NCBI GenBank assembly: GCA_913030805.1
Contig: CAJWDL010000003.1
Location: 1-64,000 of the forward strand
Source: an uncultured Candidatus Pelagibacter sp.
GTDB taxonomy: Bacteria; Pseudomonadota; Alphaproteobacteria; Pelagibacterales; Pelagibacteraceae
DNA: 64,000 bases
Direction of reading: 5' to 3'
Under the pieces are notes generated by a model. It worked only from the letters and a program-made list of their open reading frames with translations. It was not told where the DNA came from and ran no database searches. The position numbers and the translations under genes are program-made. Of this stretch, positions 1-10,368 are shown piece after piece (position 1 is the stretch's first letter; each line of letters begins with the position of its first letter).

Positions 1-745
<745 letters not shown>

Positions 746-746
<1 letters not shown>

Positions 747-1147
747 TGGAAGATACTTATAAAATTGAAATTGTCAGTCCTGAGAAAGTGATTTTTTCAG
801 ATAAAAATGTACAGGAAGTGATATTGCCATCTTACGAAGGAGAAATGGGTATACTAAAAGATCATATATCGATAGTTTCATTTTTAAGACCCGGCATAGT
901 TAAAATTTTAAAGTCCTCTGAAGATGTAAGTAGTTTTTTTTTACAAGATGGAATAATTGAATTTTATAATAACAATTTAACAATTCTATCGAGTAAAATA
1001 ATCAACATAAAGAATTTAAACAAGGAGAAAATTGAACAGCTGATAACAGAAACGGAAAAAATTTTGAAAGATGAAAAACTAAATGACGACAATAGATATT
1101 TAGCCAACCATAAGATTAACACACTGCGATCATTGAATTTAAATTAA
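746..1147 (+). CDS. atpC: F1 ATP synthase subunit epsilon
   Basis: Epsilon links the F1 central stalk to the c-ring and can inhibit ATP hydrolysis. The 133-residue protein starts with the usual beta-sandwich (IEIVSPEKVIF, then LPSYEGEMGILKDH) and ends in a short helical domain. The start ATG overlaps the atpD stop by one base. It is the last gene of the atp operon here; its stop overlaps by four bases the stop of rppH on the other strand. The alphaproteobacterial zeta subunit is encoded separately, near base 39000. Confidence 0.96.
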
Positions 1148-1623
1148 TTTAATAAAATATTTAGTTCTTTTACAATAGATTTATAAACATCAAGCTTGAA
1201 ATCAATGACAACATTTAAGAGCTGATTTGCATCAATCCATTTCCATTCTAAAAATTCTGCATTTTTTGTTTTAATATTTATTTCTTCTTCATTTCCTACA
1301 AATCTCATAATAAACCATTTTTGTTTTTGACCTCTATACTTACCTTTCCATATTTTTCCCAAAAGATTTTTTGGAAGCTCATAAGTCAGCCAATTATCAA
1401 TTTCTTTGATAAATTTAATACTTTCAACACCGGTTTCTTCTTTTAATTCTCTATTTGCTGCGCACAAAAGATTTTCGTTGTCATTTACCCCTCCCTGGGG
1501 CATTTGCCAAAAGTTTACTGGATTATCTATTCTTTTACCTACAAAAACTTTATTGTCAGAATTTAATAAAACAACTCCTACTCCTAATCTTAAAGGTAGG
1601 CTTTTAGATTTATTTAATGACAT
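1144..1623 (-). CDS. rppH: RNA pyrophosphohydrolase (Nudix)
   Basis: RppH removes pyrophosphate from the 5' triphosphate end of mRNA and so triggers RNase E decay. The 159-residue protein carries the Nudix box around residues 41-63: GGVNDNENLL followed by RELKEETGV, matching Gx5Ex7REUxEExGU. It also has the RppH-typical WQMPQGG just before it. Its ATG overlaps the ctpA stop by one base (TAATG), making it the last gene of the rplU-rppH operon. That order, ctpA then rppH, is common in Alphaproteobacteria. Confidence 0.95.
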   Translation of the reverse strand: MSLNKSKSLPLRLGVGVVLLNSDNKVFVGKRIDNPVNFWQMPQGGVNDNENLLCAANRELKEETGVESIKFIKEIDNWLTYELPKNLLGKIWKGKYRGQKQKWFIMRFVGNEEEINIKTKNAEFLEWKWIDANQLLNVVIDFKLDVYKSIVKELNILLN

Positions 1624-2768
1624 TAGCCATTAAATAGTTTCACAGCAAAATTTAATTGATTATCATTTGCTGTATTTATTGCAAAATCTTCAGCGGTCTC
1701 TTCTTCTACTTCAAAATCTGGGATTACGCCTACTTCGGAAATAGATTTACCCGAAGGCAAATAATATTTTGAAATTGTTAATCTGATGGCTCCTTGATTT
1801 TTTAAGGGTATTATTGATTGAACTGATCCTTTTCCATAACTGTTTTCACCAATTAGAATTGCTCTTTTATGATCTTTTAGCGCCCCAGCCACAATCTCAG
1901 ATGCGGATGCTGATCCATAATTAATTAGCACTATAAGAGGCTTGCCATTGATTTGATCACCTTTTTTTGCAAACCATTTTCTATTCTCTCTCTTGTTTCT
2001 TCCTCTTGTTGATACAATTTCTCCGTCATCCAAAAAGAAATCAGAAATTTTGATTGCTTGAGATAGCAAGCCACCCGGATTATTTCTTAAATCTAGGATA
2101 AATTTATCAATTTCATTGTTAGTTTTAAATTCATCCATTTTACTTTTTAGTTGCTGCCCGCTATTTTCATTAAATGCACTTAATCGAAAATACCCAATAC
2201 TTTTGTCTATAATTTTTGCTGTAACAGATTTTATTTGTATTATTTCCCTAACTATTTTCACTACGATCGCTTTTTTTTCACCTTTTCTTCTAATGGTTAT
2301 CTCAATCGGAGCTCCCGGTGGTCCTCGCATCAAATTTACTGCTTCCATTAAAGTTTTGCCCTGTACCTGGGTGTTATCAATGCGAACAATATAATCACCA
2401 GCCTTAACACCTGCTCTGGAAGCTGGTGTATCATCAATTGGAGATATTACCTTAACAACTCCAGCCTCCATTCCAACTTCAATACCGAGACCTCCAAACG
2501 CACCCTTTGTTTCGGTTTCCATACTATCAAGCATTTCTTGGTTCATATAAGCCGAATAAGGATCAAGAGATTGTAACACTCCATTAATAGCGGCATCCAT
2601 TACTTCCGCTTGATCTACGTCATCCACGTAATCTTCCTTAATTTTTTCTAAAACCTCACTAAAAAGATCAATTTTTTGGTAAAGCTCATCAGAATTTTCT
2701 GGAAAAGCATACCTGTTATAAAATAAGAAAAGGAATAGTATAATTAGAAATATTTTTATTTTTTTCAT
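1623..2768 (-). CDS. ctpA: Carboxy-terminal processing protease, S41 family
   Basis: CtpA is a periplasmic protease that trims C-termini of envelope proteins, including cell-wall hydrolases in other bacteria. The 381-residue protein starts with a lysine-rich, hydrophobic signal segment (residues 1-22). A PDZ domain follows (about 85-165, with SRAGVKAGDYIVRIDN), then the S41 catalytic domain. The Ser-Lys dyad is visible in GSASASEIVAGAL and ENSYGKGSVQ. It overlaps rsfS upstream by four bases and rppH downstream by one. The murein-hydrolase activator often placed just upstream in relatives is absent. Confidence 0.95.
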   Translation of the reverse strand: MKKIKIFLIILFLFLFYNRYAFPENSDELYQKIDLFSEVLEKIKEDYVDDVDQAEVMDAAINGVLQSLDPYSAYMNQEMLDSMETETKGAFGGLGIEVGMEAGVVKVISPIDDTPASRAGVKAGDYIVRIDNTQVQGKTLMEAVNLMRGPPGAPIEITIRRKGEKKAIVVKIVREIIQIKSVTAKIIDKSIGYFRLSAFNENSGQQLKSKMDEFKTNNEIDKFILDLRNNPGGLLSQAIKISDFFLDDGEIVSTRGRNKRENRKWFAKKGDQINGKPLIVLINYGSASASEIVAGALKDHKRAILIGENSYGKGSVQSIIPLKNQGAIRLTISKYYLPSGKSISEVGVIPDFEVEEETAEDFAINTANDNQLNFAVKLFNG

Positions 2769-3115
2769 ATCATTAATCTTTCCTTCGGAAGGAGTTCAGA
2801 CCACATTTTTTCTAAATTATAAAACTTTCTCTTTTCAGGATTAAAGATATGAATAATTATATCGATACCATCGATGAGTTTCCATTCATTACTATCTTTT
2901 CCCTCAAGGTGACAATTAGAGATTCCTTCTTTTTTAAGTTTTTCAAGTATAATTTCCGATAGAGCTTGTAAATGTCTTGACGAGGTGCCGCTGGCAACGA
3001 TCATATAATCAGCTATCGAACTTTTGTCTTTGAGATCAATTGAACTTACATCAATTGCTTTATTATCATTTAAGATTTGTTCTATTGTTTTTTTGAGATG
3101 AAGCACTTTTTCCAT
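2765..3115 (-). CDS. rsfS: Ribosomal silencing factor RsfS
   Basis: RsfS binds ribosomal protein L14 and blocks subunit joining when nutrients are scarce. The 116-residue protein has the family core: DLKDKSSIADYMIVASGTSSRH, and later a segment beginning GKDSNEWKLIDGIDIIIHIF. It overlaps ctpA by four bases and follows nadD by 18 bases, the usual alphaproteobacterial order. The gene rlmH, which normally comes next after rsfS, is missing between this gene and ctpA. Confidence 0.95.
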   Translation of the reverse strand: MEKVLHLKKTIEQILNDNKAIDVSSIDLKDKSSIADYMIVASGTSSRHLQALSEIILEKLKKEGISNCHLEGKDSNEWKLIDGIDIIIHIFNPEKRKFYNLEKMWSELLPKERLMI

Positions 3116-3133
3116 TAGTTAAATCTAAGATTA

Positions 3134-3670
3134 TCAAATTTTTCTAATTTGGGAAGATGAAATGTTAACTTTTTTTAATTTAATAAATTTCCATCTGTCT
3201 TTATGCATTTTCTTGGCCGCCGTGGAATTATGTGATTTTGATTTATATCCCTGTCTATCGAAAACTAAAATTTTGGCTAATTTTACAATTTCTTTCCACC
3301 TATTCCATTTATGAAATTTGATTAAATTGTCGGCGCCCATTATAAAAAAAATATCTAATGTGGTATTTATTTTTTTTAAAAATCTTATCAAATCGATGGT
3401 TTTTTTTGAATTTATTTTATGTTCGAGAAATTCAATTTTAATAAACCTATCTTTTTTTGTAATTTTTTTGGAAATTTTAATTCTTTTTTCAATATCAGTT
3501 TTAGGCCGTTTCTTGAATGGATTTTTTTGAGTTATGGACCAAATAATATAATTAAGTTTAATTTTTTTTTTTGCTATCCTTGAAATTACCAAGTGTCCTT
3601 TGTGTGCTGGATCAAAGGTTCCGCCCAATATACCAATTTTAATATTTTTTTTTTTTAAATAATTTAACAC
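3134..3670 (-). CDS. nadD: Nicotinate-nucleotide adenylyltransferase
   Basis: NadD adenylates nicotinate mononucleotide in NAD synthesis. The 178-residue protein carries the nucleotidyltransferase signature GGTFDPAHKGHL near the N-terminus. A conserved FIMGADNLIKFHKW segment lies around residues 109-122, and the C-terminal SSSQIRK is the ISSTxIR-like phosphate loop. It is slightly shorter than typical (about 190-215) but has both nucleotide motifs. It sits three bases after proA in the operon. Codons are very AT-rich, with long lysine and isoleucine runs like its neighbours. Confidence 0.95.
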   Translation of the reverse strand: MLNYLKKKNIKIGILGGTFDPAHKGHLVISRIAKKKIKLNYIIWSITQKNPFKKRPKTDIEKRIKISKKITKKDRFIKIEFLEHKINSKKTIDLIRFLKKINTTLDIFFIMGADNLIKFHKWNRWKEIVKLAKILVFDRQGYKSKSHNSTAAKKMHKDRWKFIKLKKVNISSSQIRKI

Positions 3671-3673
3671 AAA

Positions 3674-4936
3674 CTATTTTCTTATTTGTCCCTTTCCTTC
3701 CAAAATGTACTTATAAGTGGTGAGTTGATCGATGCCGACCGGACCTCGGGGATGAAGTTTGCCGGTTGATATGCCAACTTCGGCACCAAAACCAAATTCT
3801 CCACCATCAGCAAACTGCGTCGAAGCATTATGGATGGCTATAGAACTTTTAATATTTGATAGAAATTTTTTTGCCGTTTTTTTATTTTTTGTCACTATGG
3901 AATCTGTGTGAGAAGAACCGTATTTGTTTATATGATCTATGGCTTCTTCTACTCCATTTACAACTTTTACAGAAATTGTAGGAGAAAGATATTCTGTCTC
4001 CCAGTCTTTTTTTGTTGCAATTATTGTTTTACTAGAAATAAATTTTCTTATTATTTTATCTCCTATGATTTTACATCCTAATTTGGATAGCTGATCCAAT
4101 ATAGGTTTACAATGAGTGTTTAGGCACATTTTATCTATCAACAAAGTTTCGGCAGCCCCACAAATACTAACATTTCTCATTTTTGAATTTTTAACAACTT
4201 TAATTGCCATATATAAATCTGCTTCTCGATCTACATAAACATGACATATGCCCTCATAGTGTCCAATAAATGAAATTGTGGATTTTTTTAGAACTTTCTT
4301 AACCAAACTTTTTCCTCCTCTAGGAATGATTACATCGATGTAATTTTTCATACTTGTTAAAAGATAATCAACATGATTTCTATTTTTACTTTCGATAAAT
4401 TGAACACAATTTTCATCACATTTTTTCTTTTTGAGAGCTTTTTTGAAAAGCTTGGCTAATATTTTATTAGAGTAAAAAGCTTCCGATCCTCCGCGTAAAA
4501 TTACCACATTGCCAGTTTTAAAACATAGAGCAGAAACATCCGAAGTAACATTTGGTCTGCTTTCATAAATTACACCGATTACTCCAATCGGTATAGATAC
4601 TCTTTTTATAAATAAGCCATTTGGCCTCTTCCAAGAAGATAAAGTTTTTCCTAAAGGATCTTTAAATTTTATTATTTCCTCTATCGAATTTCTAATTTGT
4701 GCAATTTTTTTATTGTTTAATTTGAGCCTGTCAATCATGCTATCTTTAATTTTTTTAGACTTTGCTCTACATATATCTTTTTTATTTGAATTTAGAATTA
4801 ATTGTGAATTGGTTTTTAAATATTGACTAAATTGTTTTAAAACAGAATTTCTTTTTTCAATATTTACGTTGGATAAATGCAGAGAAGCAAGTTTTGCTTT
4901 TTTACCTATTTTTTCCATGTATAAATTTTTAGACAT
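3674..4936 (-). CDS. proA: Gamma-glutamyl phosphate reductase
   Basis: ProA reduces gamma-glutamyl phosphate to glutamate semialdehyde, the second step of proline synthesis from glutamate. The 420-residue length is normal. Family motifs include IGVIGVIYESRPNVT, the NADPH-site VILRGGSEA, and the catalytic cysteine in SICGAAETLL (about residue 256). The C-terminal FGFGAEVGISTGKLHPRGPV is nearly invariant in ProA. It lies two bases after proB, so the pathway pair is co-transcribed. Confidence 0.98.
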   Translation of the reverse strand: MSKNLYMEKIGKKAKLASLHLSNVNIEKRNSVLKQFSQYLKTNSQLILNSNKKDICRAKSKKIKDSMIDRLKLNNKKIAQIRNSIEEIIKFKDPLGKTLSSWKRPNGLFIKRVSIPIGVIGVIYESRPNVTSDVSALCFKTGNVVILRGGSEAFYSNKILAKLFKKALKKKKCDENCVQFIESKNRNHVDYLLTSMKNYIDVIIPRGGKSLVKKVLKKSTISFIGHYEGICHVYVDREADLYMAIKVVKNSKMRNVSICGAAETLLIDKMCLNTHCKPILDQLSKLGCKIIGDKIIRKFISSKTIIATKKDWETEYLSPTISVKVVNGVEEAIDHINKYGSSHTDSIVTKNKKTAKKFLSNIKSSIAIHNASTQFADGGEFGFGAEVGISTGKLHPRGPVGIDQLTTYKYILEGKGQIRK

Positions 4937-4938
4937 TT

Positions 4939-6054
4939 TTATACTTTCACCAAGTCATCTTTATGAATTACTTCATCTTTGCTTGAATAACCTAGTATTT
5001 TTTTTATTTGATTGCTTTGACAACCTTTAATTTTATTTATTTCTTCGGAAGAAAAAGAGCTTAATCCTCTAGCATGTTCCTTATTATTGAGATCTAAAAT
5101 TTTTATGTGATCACCTTTTTCAAATTTTCCATCTATAGTTTTTATTCCTACGGGCAATAAACTTTTTCCATTTCTAATGGCCTTAATAGCTCCATTATCA
5201 ATTATCAAGGCTCCCTTTGGAGATATTGATCCAATAATCCATTTTTTTCTTGCATCTAATTTAGATACCCTTGGAATAAACCAGGTGCAATTATTTTTCT
5301 CCAAAATTTCCTTTATAGGTCTTAGTTTCTTTCCGTTTGCGATGGCCATATAGCATCCCGACAATTGACAGATTTTTGCGGCCTCAATTTTTGTAACCAT
5401 GCCTCCAGAGCCATATTTATTAATTGAATTATTAGTGGAAAATTTTTCTATTTCTTTATCTATAATATTTACTGTTTTGATTAAAGTTGTTTTTTTATTT
5501 AATTTTGGATTCACCGTATATAAACCATTTACGTCAGATAATAAAATTAAGCAGTCCGAATTTATTATTTGAGCCACTCTAGATGCTAGTCTGTCATTAT
5601 CACCATACTTGATTTCTGTGGTTGCAGTAGTGTCATTTTCATTAACAATGGGTATAATTCCCATTGAAAGTAAATTTTCTATAGTTCTTCTTGCGTTAAG
5701 TGATCTTCTTCTTTTTTCAGTATCCTCTAAAGTCAAAAGTATTTGAGAGATCTTTATTTCGTTTTTATCAAAAGTTTTTTTGTATAAGTTCATTAATTCT
5801 ATTTGTCCTATCGATGCGATAGCTTGGCTTTTGTCAAGTTTTAGTGAGCTTTTACTGATGTTTAAAAGATTGCATCCTAATGCGATAGCACCAGAGGATA
5901 CAATGATAACTTTTTTATTTAATTTAATTAGTAAAATTATATCCTTTATAAATTCGTTAAGCCATTTTTTTCTAACCTTTCCATTTTCACCCACCAAGAT
6001 AGATGAGCCAATTTTTATAACTATTTTTTTGGATTTATTTATATACATTTGCAA
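4939..6054 (-). CDS. proB: Glutamate 5-kinase with PUA domain
   Basis: ProB phosphorylates glutamate, the feedback-controlled first step of proline synthesis. The N-terminal amino-acid kinase domain shows VIKIGSSILVG, VSSGAIALG and PIVNENDTTA. The GSGGMVTKIEAAKIC segment is the signature of G5K. Residues 275-371 form the PUA domain, so this is the long form (371 residues). The ORF starts 20 bases inside obgE; a second Met at residue 3 is also possible. It works with ProA, encoded immediately downstream. Confidence 0.97.
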   Translation of the reverse strand: MQMYINKSKKIVIKIGSSILVGENGKVRKKWLNEFIKDIILLIKLNKKVIIVSSGAIALGCNLLNISKSSLKLDKSQAIASIGQIELMNLYKKTFDKNEIKISQILLTLEDTEKRRRSLNARRTIENLLSMGIIPIVNENDTTATTEIKYGDNDRLASRVAQIINSDCLILLSDVNGLYTVNPKLNKKTTLIKTVNIIDKEIEKFSTNNSINKYGSGGMVTKIEAAKICQLSGCYMAIANGKKLRPIKEILEKNNCTWFIPRVSKLDARKKWIIGSISPKGALIIDNGAIKAIRNGKSLLPVGIKTIDGKFEKGDHIKILDLNNKEHARGLSSFSSEEINKIKGCQSNQIKKILGYSSKDEVIHKDDLVKV

Positions 6055-7021
6055 TTAGAGATTTCTTTAAATCTTCGAGTCCTTTTTTTTTGGTTGTAGA
6101 AATCAGATATATTTTGCTTTTAATAATTTTTTTTAACTCATTGGTTTTGTTTGGTATATTTTTTTTATCGATTAAGTCTGTTTTATTTAATACGATTATT
6201 TCCTTCTTTTTTATCAATTTTTTACTATATTTTTTTAACTCTTTTCTTACTTGTGAATAACATTTGATCAGGTTTTTTTGGTTAATATCAATTAAATGTA
6301 AAATGTTTTTACACCTTTCAATATGTCTTAAAAATTTATCACCCAAACCAACACCTTCATGAGCTCCTTCAATTAATCCTGGAATATCTGCTAAAGTTAA
6401 TTCTTTATCGTCGTAATTTGTTACACCAAGATTTGGATTGATTGTTGTAAATTGATAATTAGCAATTTTAGGTTTTGCTCTTGTTAAAACTGCTAATAAA
6501 CTTGATTTTCCAGCATTTGGCATTCCTACAATTCCTATATCAGCTATTGTTTTTAACTGTAGCCATATCCAAAATTCTTCTCCCAGTTGACCTTTGGTTA
6601 TTTTTCTTGGAGCTCTATTAGTTGAGCTTTTAAATCTAATATTTCCAAGTCCACCTTTTCCTCCACTGGCGACAATAAAAATTTGGCCAGTTTTTGTAAA
6701 ATCGAAAATCAATGTATTGTTATCTTCTTCGAATACTTGAGTACCGATTGGAACTTTAATAGTTAGATCGGATCCATTTTTTCCTGTTTGATTTTTACTT
6801 TTGCCATCTCGTCCTCTTTCTGCTTTATAATGCTGCTGATATTGAAAATCGATTAAAGTATTTAAATTTTTATCTGAGGACAATACAACAGATCCACCTC
6901 TGCCTCCGTCACCGCCATCAGGCCCTCCAAATTCAATAAACTTTTCTCTTCTAAAGCTGGCTAAACCAGAACCACCATTACCAGCCTTAATATAAACTTT
7001 TGCTTGATCTAAGAATTTCAT
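6035..7021 (-). CDS. obgE: Obg-family GTPase, 50S assembly
   Basis: ObgE (CgtA) is an essential GTPase that binds the 50S subunit and links ribosome assembly to growth. The glycine-rich Obg fold spans about residues 1-158 (KAGNGGSGLASFRREKF, then GGPDGGDGGRGGSV). The G domain has G1 GMPNAGKSSLL, DIPGLIEGAHEGVG and NKTDL. At 328 residues it ends soon after the G domain and lacks the C-terminal OCT domain, a common form in Alphaproteobacteria. An AGGGGA ribosome-binding site lies before its ATG. It follows rpmA in the operon. Confidence 0.97.
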   Translation of the reverse strand: MKFLDQAKVYIKAGNGGSGLASFRREKFIEFGGPDGGDGGRGGSVVLSSDKNLNTLIDFQYQQHYKAERGRDGKSKNQTGKNGSDLTIKVPIGTQVFEEDNNTLIFDFTKTGQIFIVASGGKGGLGNIRFKSSTNRAPRKITKGQLGEEFWIWLQLKTIADIGIVGMPNAGKSSLLAVLTRAKPKIANYQFTTINPNLGVTNYDDKELTLADIPGLIEGAHEGVGLGDKFLRHIERCKNILHLIDINQKNLIKCYSQVRKELKKYSKKLIKKKEIIVLNKTDLIDKKNIPNKTNELKKIIKSKIYLISTTKKKGLEDLKKSLIANVYK

Positions 7022-7057
7022 AATACATCCCCTTATAAGTTAATAAAGTTGGGGAAT

Positions 7058-7312
7058 TTAATTGGGCTTTACAGATACGAATGTTCTGTTAGATTTTATT
7101 TTTTTAAATTCTACTTTTCCTTCAATCAAGGAATAGATTGAATGATCTTTTCCCATACCAACGTGATTTCCAGGATGAATTTTTGTTCCTCTTTGTCTAA
7201 CGATTATATTACCTGGAAAAACTACTTGGCCTCCATATTTCTTTACTCCAAGTCTTCGTCCAGCACTATCTCTGCCGTTCCTTGATGATCCGCCTGCCTT
7301 TTTTGTTGCCAT
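7058..7312 (-). CDS. rpmA: 50S ribosomal protein L27
   Basis: L27 reaches toward the peptidyl-transferase centre. The 84-residue protein begins [16 protein letters not shown] and contains [18 protein letters not shown], both diagnostic. There is no N-terminal extension needing cleavage of the Firmicutes type. It is translated from the rplU transcript, 24 bases after rplU, with an AAGGT-like ribosome-binding site. Confidence 0.99.
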   Translation of the reverse strand: MATKKAGGSSRNGRDSAGRRLGVKKYGGQVVFPGNIIVRQRGTKIHPGNHVGMGKDHSIYSLIEGKVEFKKIKSNRTFVSVKPN

Positions 7313-7336
7313 TATCTATACCTTATAAATATCCTA

Positions 7337-7798
7337 TCATTTTTTTTTACTTATAACATATTTCTTTTTTACGTTTGTAATGATTTTTTTAGGTTTTTCT
7401 TCTTTATTTTCTGGTGCGGATTTTCTTACTATATTTGCAGTAATTTTTTTTGGCGTTTCTGCTTCTGCAATAATTTTTCCTTCTTTCGAAAAAATCTTAG
7501 TAATTCTAATTATAGATATAGGTTGTCTATGACCATATTTTTTTCTTGAATTTTTTCTTCTCCTTTTTTTGAAAACTAAGACAGTTCTATTTTTAGTATT
7601 TTTTAGAATGGTTGCTTCAACTTTGGCACCTTTAATAATCGGATTACCTATTTCCGTATTTTTATCATCATTTAAAAACAGAATGTTTTTAAACTCGATG
7701 GTTTTACCTACTTGACTATTAAGTTTTTCGATCTTAAGAATTTCACTTGCTGAAACCTTATATTGCTTTCCACCTGTTTGAATAACTGCGAAGGACAT
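7337..7798 (-). CDS. rplU: 50S ribosomal protein L21 with lysine-rich C-terminal tail
   Basis: L21 binds 23S rRNA. The first ~103 residues are the standard protein (MSFAVIQTGGKQYKVS at the start, VLVFKKRRRKNSRKKYGHRQ in the core). A further ~50 residues, rich in Lys, Ala and Glu and ending KKKYVISKKK, extend beyond most L21 proteins. Similar tails occur on some alphaproteobacterial L21 proteins. It is the first gene of the long leftward operon and has its own good promoter just upstream. Confidence 0.98.
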   Translation of the reverse strand: MSFAVIQTGGKQYKVSASEILKIEKLNSQVGKTIEFKNILFLNDDKNTEIGNPIIKGAKVEATILKNTKNRTVLVFKKRRRKNSRKKYGHRQPISIIRITKIFSKEGKIIAEAETPKKITANIVRKSAPENKEEKPKKIITNVKKKYVISKKK

Positions 7799-7828
7799 TG
7801 TTTTAGTTTCATATTTGAAAATATGGGC

Positions 7829-7856
7829 AATATAACTTTCTACATAGTCAAGTCAA
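7829..7856 (-). promoter_or_regulatory. Predicted sigma70 promoter for the rplU operon
   Basis: Reading the minus strand, TTGACT at 7856-7851 is followed by a 16-base spacer and TATATT at 7834-7829. The rplU ATG is about 31 bases further on. A second, overlapping TTGACT lies five bases closer to the -10. The site sits in the 71-base gap after gloB, so ribosomal and proline genes need not depend on metX transcription. Confidence 0.6.
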
Positions 7857-7869
7857 GTTTTAACAACAA

Positions 7870-8631
7870 TTAAAAATTATCTTTTAGATCTCTAATTTTT
7901 CTAAAAACTTCGTAATCATCTTGGTTTTTCATGTTTAATTTGGTTTTTAAATCGTTTTGATCACATTTTAGAAAAATATTTGACCTCAACTCGTCCTCCA
8001 AGTCCGTTGGAAGTGTAGGCAAGTTATTCGATCTTAACTGTTTTATTTTTTCAAATTTTTTTTTAAGATCAATATTGCCATTATCGTATTTCATACAAAA
8101 CTCTGCATTTTTGTAAGAATATTCATGACCACAGTAAATCTTTGTGTTCTTAGGAAGTTTTTTTATTTTATTTAATGATCTTAGCATCTGTTTGTGGTCG
8201 CCTTCGAAAATTCTTCCACATCCAAGAGAAAACAATGTATCACCAGTAAAGGCAATTTTTTCATTTTCAAAGAAAAAACATATATGACCCAAAGTATGTC
8301 CGGGAATATGTAATATTTTAACCGATGATTCCCCAAAGTTCCATTTTGCATTATCTTCGAGCGCTATATTGATGCCAGGAATTCGATGTTTGTCACCAAC
8401 GAAACCAACTACCTTAGCATTATATAATTTTTTTAGTTCAGCATTTCCTCCTATATGATCATAGTGATGATGCGTGTTTAATATATAATTTAATTTTAGA
8501 TTTTTTTTTTTAAGAAAAGCAATAACCGGCAAAGCTTCTGCGGGATCAACTACACCTACTGTTTTAGAAACATAATCATTAATGATATACGAATAATTAT
8601 CAGTTAAACATGGTATGAGATTTACATGCAT
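7870..8631 (-). CDS. gloB: Hydroxyacylglutathione hydrolase (glyoxalase II)
   Basis: GloB hydrolyses S-lactoylglutathione to lactate and glutathione in methylglyoxal detoxification. The 253-residue metallo-beta-lactamase-fold protein has the binuclear metal motif THHHYDHIGG, then HIPGHTLGHICFFF and FTGDTLFSLGCGRIFEGD, with GHEY near residue 160. The C-terminal HAGH-type domain is present. It starts six bases after metW, and metW-gloB adjacency is seen in other Alphaproteobacteria. Confidence 0.93.
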   Translation of the reverse strand: MHVNLIPCLTDNYSYIINDYVSKTVGVVDPAEALPVIAFLKKKNLKLNYILNTHHHYDHIGGNAELKKLYNAKVVGFVGDKHRIPGINIALEDNAKWNFGESSVKILHIPGHTLGHICFFFENEKIAFTGDTLFSLGCGRIFEGDHKQMLRSLNKIKKLPKNTKIYCGHEYSYKNAEFCMKYDNGNIDLKKKFEKIKQLRSNNLPTLPTDLEDELRSNIFLKCDQNDLKTKLNMKNQDDYEVFRKIRDLKDNF

Positions 8632-8637
8632 AACTGA

Positions 8638-9231
8638 TTATTTTATAAGAAATATTCCAAGTTGTGAAAAGATATTTTTATATAACATATTGCCGCTTGT
8701 AATCTCTGAAATTCTTTCATTTGTTAAGCATAAAGATCTATCAATTTTTATATTTTTTTCTTTGCAGAAATTAACAAAATCTTGAATTGTGCACATATGT
8801 AAATTTGGGGTATTATACCATTCATTGGGTAAATTTTTTGTTAATGGCATTGTTCCCTTAAATAATAAGTGTAAACGAATTTTCCAATATCCAAAATTAG
8901 GAATTGAAACAATCGTTTGTTTTCCAATTCTAAGTAATTGCTTTAAAACTTTTTCAGGAAAAAGAAAAGCCTGAAGTGTTTGACTTAGTATAGCGTAGTC
9001 AAATGATTTGTCGGGAAATTGAACCAATTCTTTTTCTGCATCACCTTCAATAACCGAAAGACCTTTTGCAATACATTTTTGCACGAGATCTTTTTGTGGT
9101 TCTAGACCCCTAACATCATTCTGTTGATTGAATTTTAAATATTCCATAAGCGTTCCATCCCCACAACCGATATCTAACACTCTTTTGTTATTTTGAATTA
9201 TTTGTGATATTACTTCAAATTCTTTTTTCAT
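8638..9231 (-). CDS. metW: Methionine biosynthesis protein MetW
   Basis: MetW is a methyltransferase-fold protein that partners MetX in homoserine acylation in several proteobacteria. The Rossmann motif [15 protein letters not shown] and the typical [18 protein letters not shown] are visible. The ORF track starts at a GTG at 9267. I prefer the ATG at 9231, giving 197 residues, because family members begin about 20 residues before DIGCG; this also cuts the overlap with metX to 17 bases. It lies in the SAM-II-controlled metX transcript. Confidence 0.93.
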   Translation of the reverse strand: MKKEFEVISQIIQNNKRVLDIGCGDGTLMEYLKFNQQNDVRGLEPQKDLVQKCIAKGLSVIEGDAEKELVQFPDKSFDYAILSQTLQAFLFPEKVLKQLLRIGKQTIVSIPNFGYWKIRLHLLFKGTMPLTKNLPNEWYNTPNLHMCTIQDFVNFCKEKNIKIDRSLCLTNERISEITSGNMLYKNIFSQLGIFLIK

Positions 9232-10354
9232 TATTAATTTCTTTGTAAGTTGAATTAAGAAATTCACTCAATGTTTTTAATAATTTTGGTACGTTCAATA
9301 AAAAAGAATCATGGCCTTTGTCTGAATTAATTTCAACAAAACCAACATTGGCACCACAAGCATTTAAGGCCATAACTATTTCTTTGTTTTCAATTGTTGG
9401 ATAAAGCCAATCAGATGAAAATGAAATTACACAAAACTTAGATTTTGTATTTTTAAATGCTGAAGACAAATTACCATTAAATTGTTTTTCCAGATCAAAA
9501 TAATCCATAGCTCTAGTAATGTATAGGTAACTGTTAGCATCGAATCTATCTACAAACTTTGTTCCTTGATGACGCAGGTAGCTTTCTATCTGAAAATCTG
9601 CATCAAAACTAAATTTTAGACTTCCTGTATCCTGTAGCTTCCTTCCAAATTTTTCTTGTAAACTTTTTTTTGAAAGATAAGTAATATGAGCTGCCATTCT
9701 TGCTACTGCCAAACCCTTATCTGGAGATAAATTTGTCTTAAAGTAATTTCCATTATTCCAGGTGGGGTCAGCCATGATTGCCTGTCGCCCCAACTCATTC
9801 AATGCAATATTTTGCGCTGAATGACTTGCGCTACAAGCTATTGGAATAGCAGAGTGTGCTTTATTGGGATATAATGAAGCAAATTGTAAAACCTGCATAC
9901 CCCCCATTGATCCACCAGTGATTGAAAGTAGTTTATCAATACCCAAATATTCTAATAAGTAAATTTGGGCCTTGACCATGTCTCTGATTGTAATAACAGG
10001 AAACGTGGTTCCAAATAATTCATTAGTGTCAGGATTTATTTCTTTTGGTCCAAAACTACCCATGCATCCACCCAAAACATTTATACAAATAACAAAATAT
10101 TTATTTGTATCGATTGCTTTTCCAGGTCCTACAGCGGTTGCCCACCATCCTTCTTGTTTGGTAATCGGATTAATATTTGTGACAAACTGATCTCCGCTTA
10201 AAGCATGGAAAGCTAATATTGCATTACTCTTACTTTTATTCAAAGTTCCATATGTTTCATAAGCTATAGGAAAATTTTTAATTATCTTTCCACAGTCAAG
10301 TTCGAGTGATTGATTAACAATCAATTTTTTTATATTTTTTACTTCTTTATTCAT
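9215..10354 (-). CDS. metX: Homoserine O-acyltransferase (MetX)
   Basis: MetX acylates homoserine (usually with acetyl-CoA), committing it to methionine. The alpha/beta-hydrolase fold shows the nucleophile elbow GGSMGGMQ, an aspartate in SSDWLYPT and the histidine in KGHDSFLL. The track starts at 10396 (MPGLAGL...), but those codons lie in the SAM-II expression platform. The ATG at 10354 ([10 protein letters not shown]) gives 379 residues and follows the terminator directly. Whether it uses acetyl- or succinyl-CoA cannot be settled by eye. It is controlled by the riboswitch described separately. Confidence 0.96.
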   Translation of the reverse strand: MNKEVKNIKKLIVNQSLELDCGKIIKNFPIAYETYGTLNKSKSNAILAFHALSGDQFVTNINPITKQEGWWATAVGPGKAIDTNKYFVICINVLGGCMGSFGPKEINPDTNELFGTTFPVITIRDMVKAQIYLLEYLGIDKLLSITGGSMGGMQVLQFASLYPNKAHSAIPIACSASHSAQNIALNELGRQAIMADPTWNNGNYFKTNLSPDKGLAVARMAAHITYLSKKSLQEKFGRKLQDTGSLKFSFDADFQIESYLRHQGTKFVDRFDANSYLYITRAMDYFDLEKQFNGNLSSAFKNTKSKFCVISFSSDWLYPTIENKEIVMALNACGANVGFVEINSDKGHDSFLLNVPKLLKTLSEFLNSTYKEINNEKRI

Positions 10355-10368
10355 TGTTTGTTTCAAAC

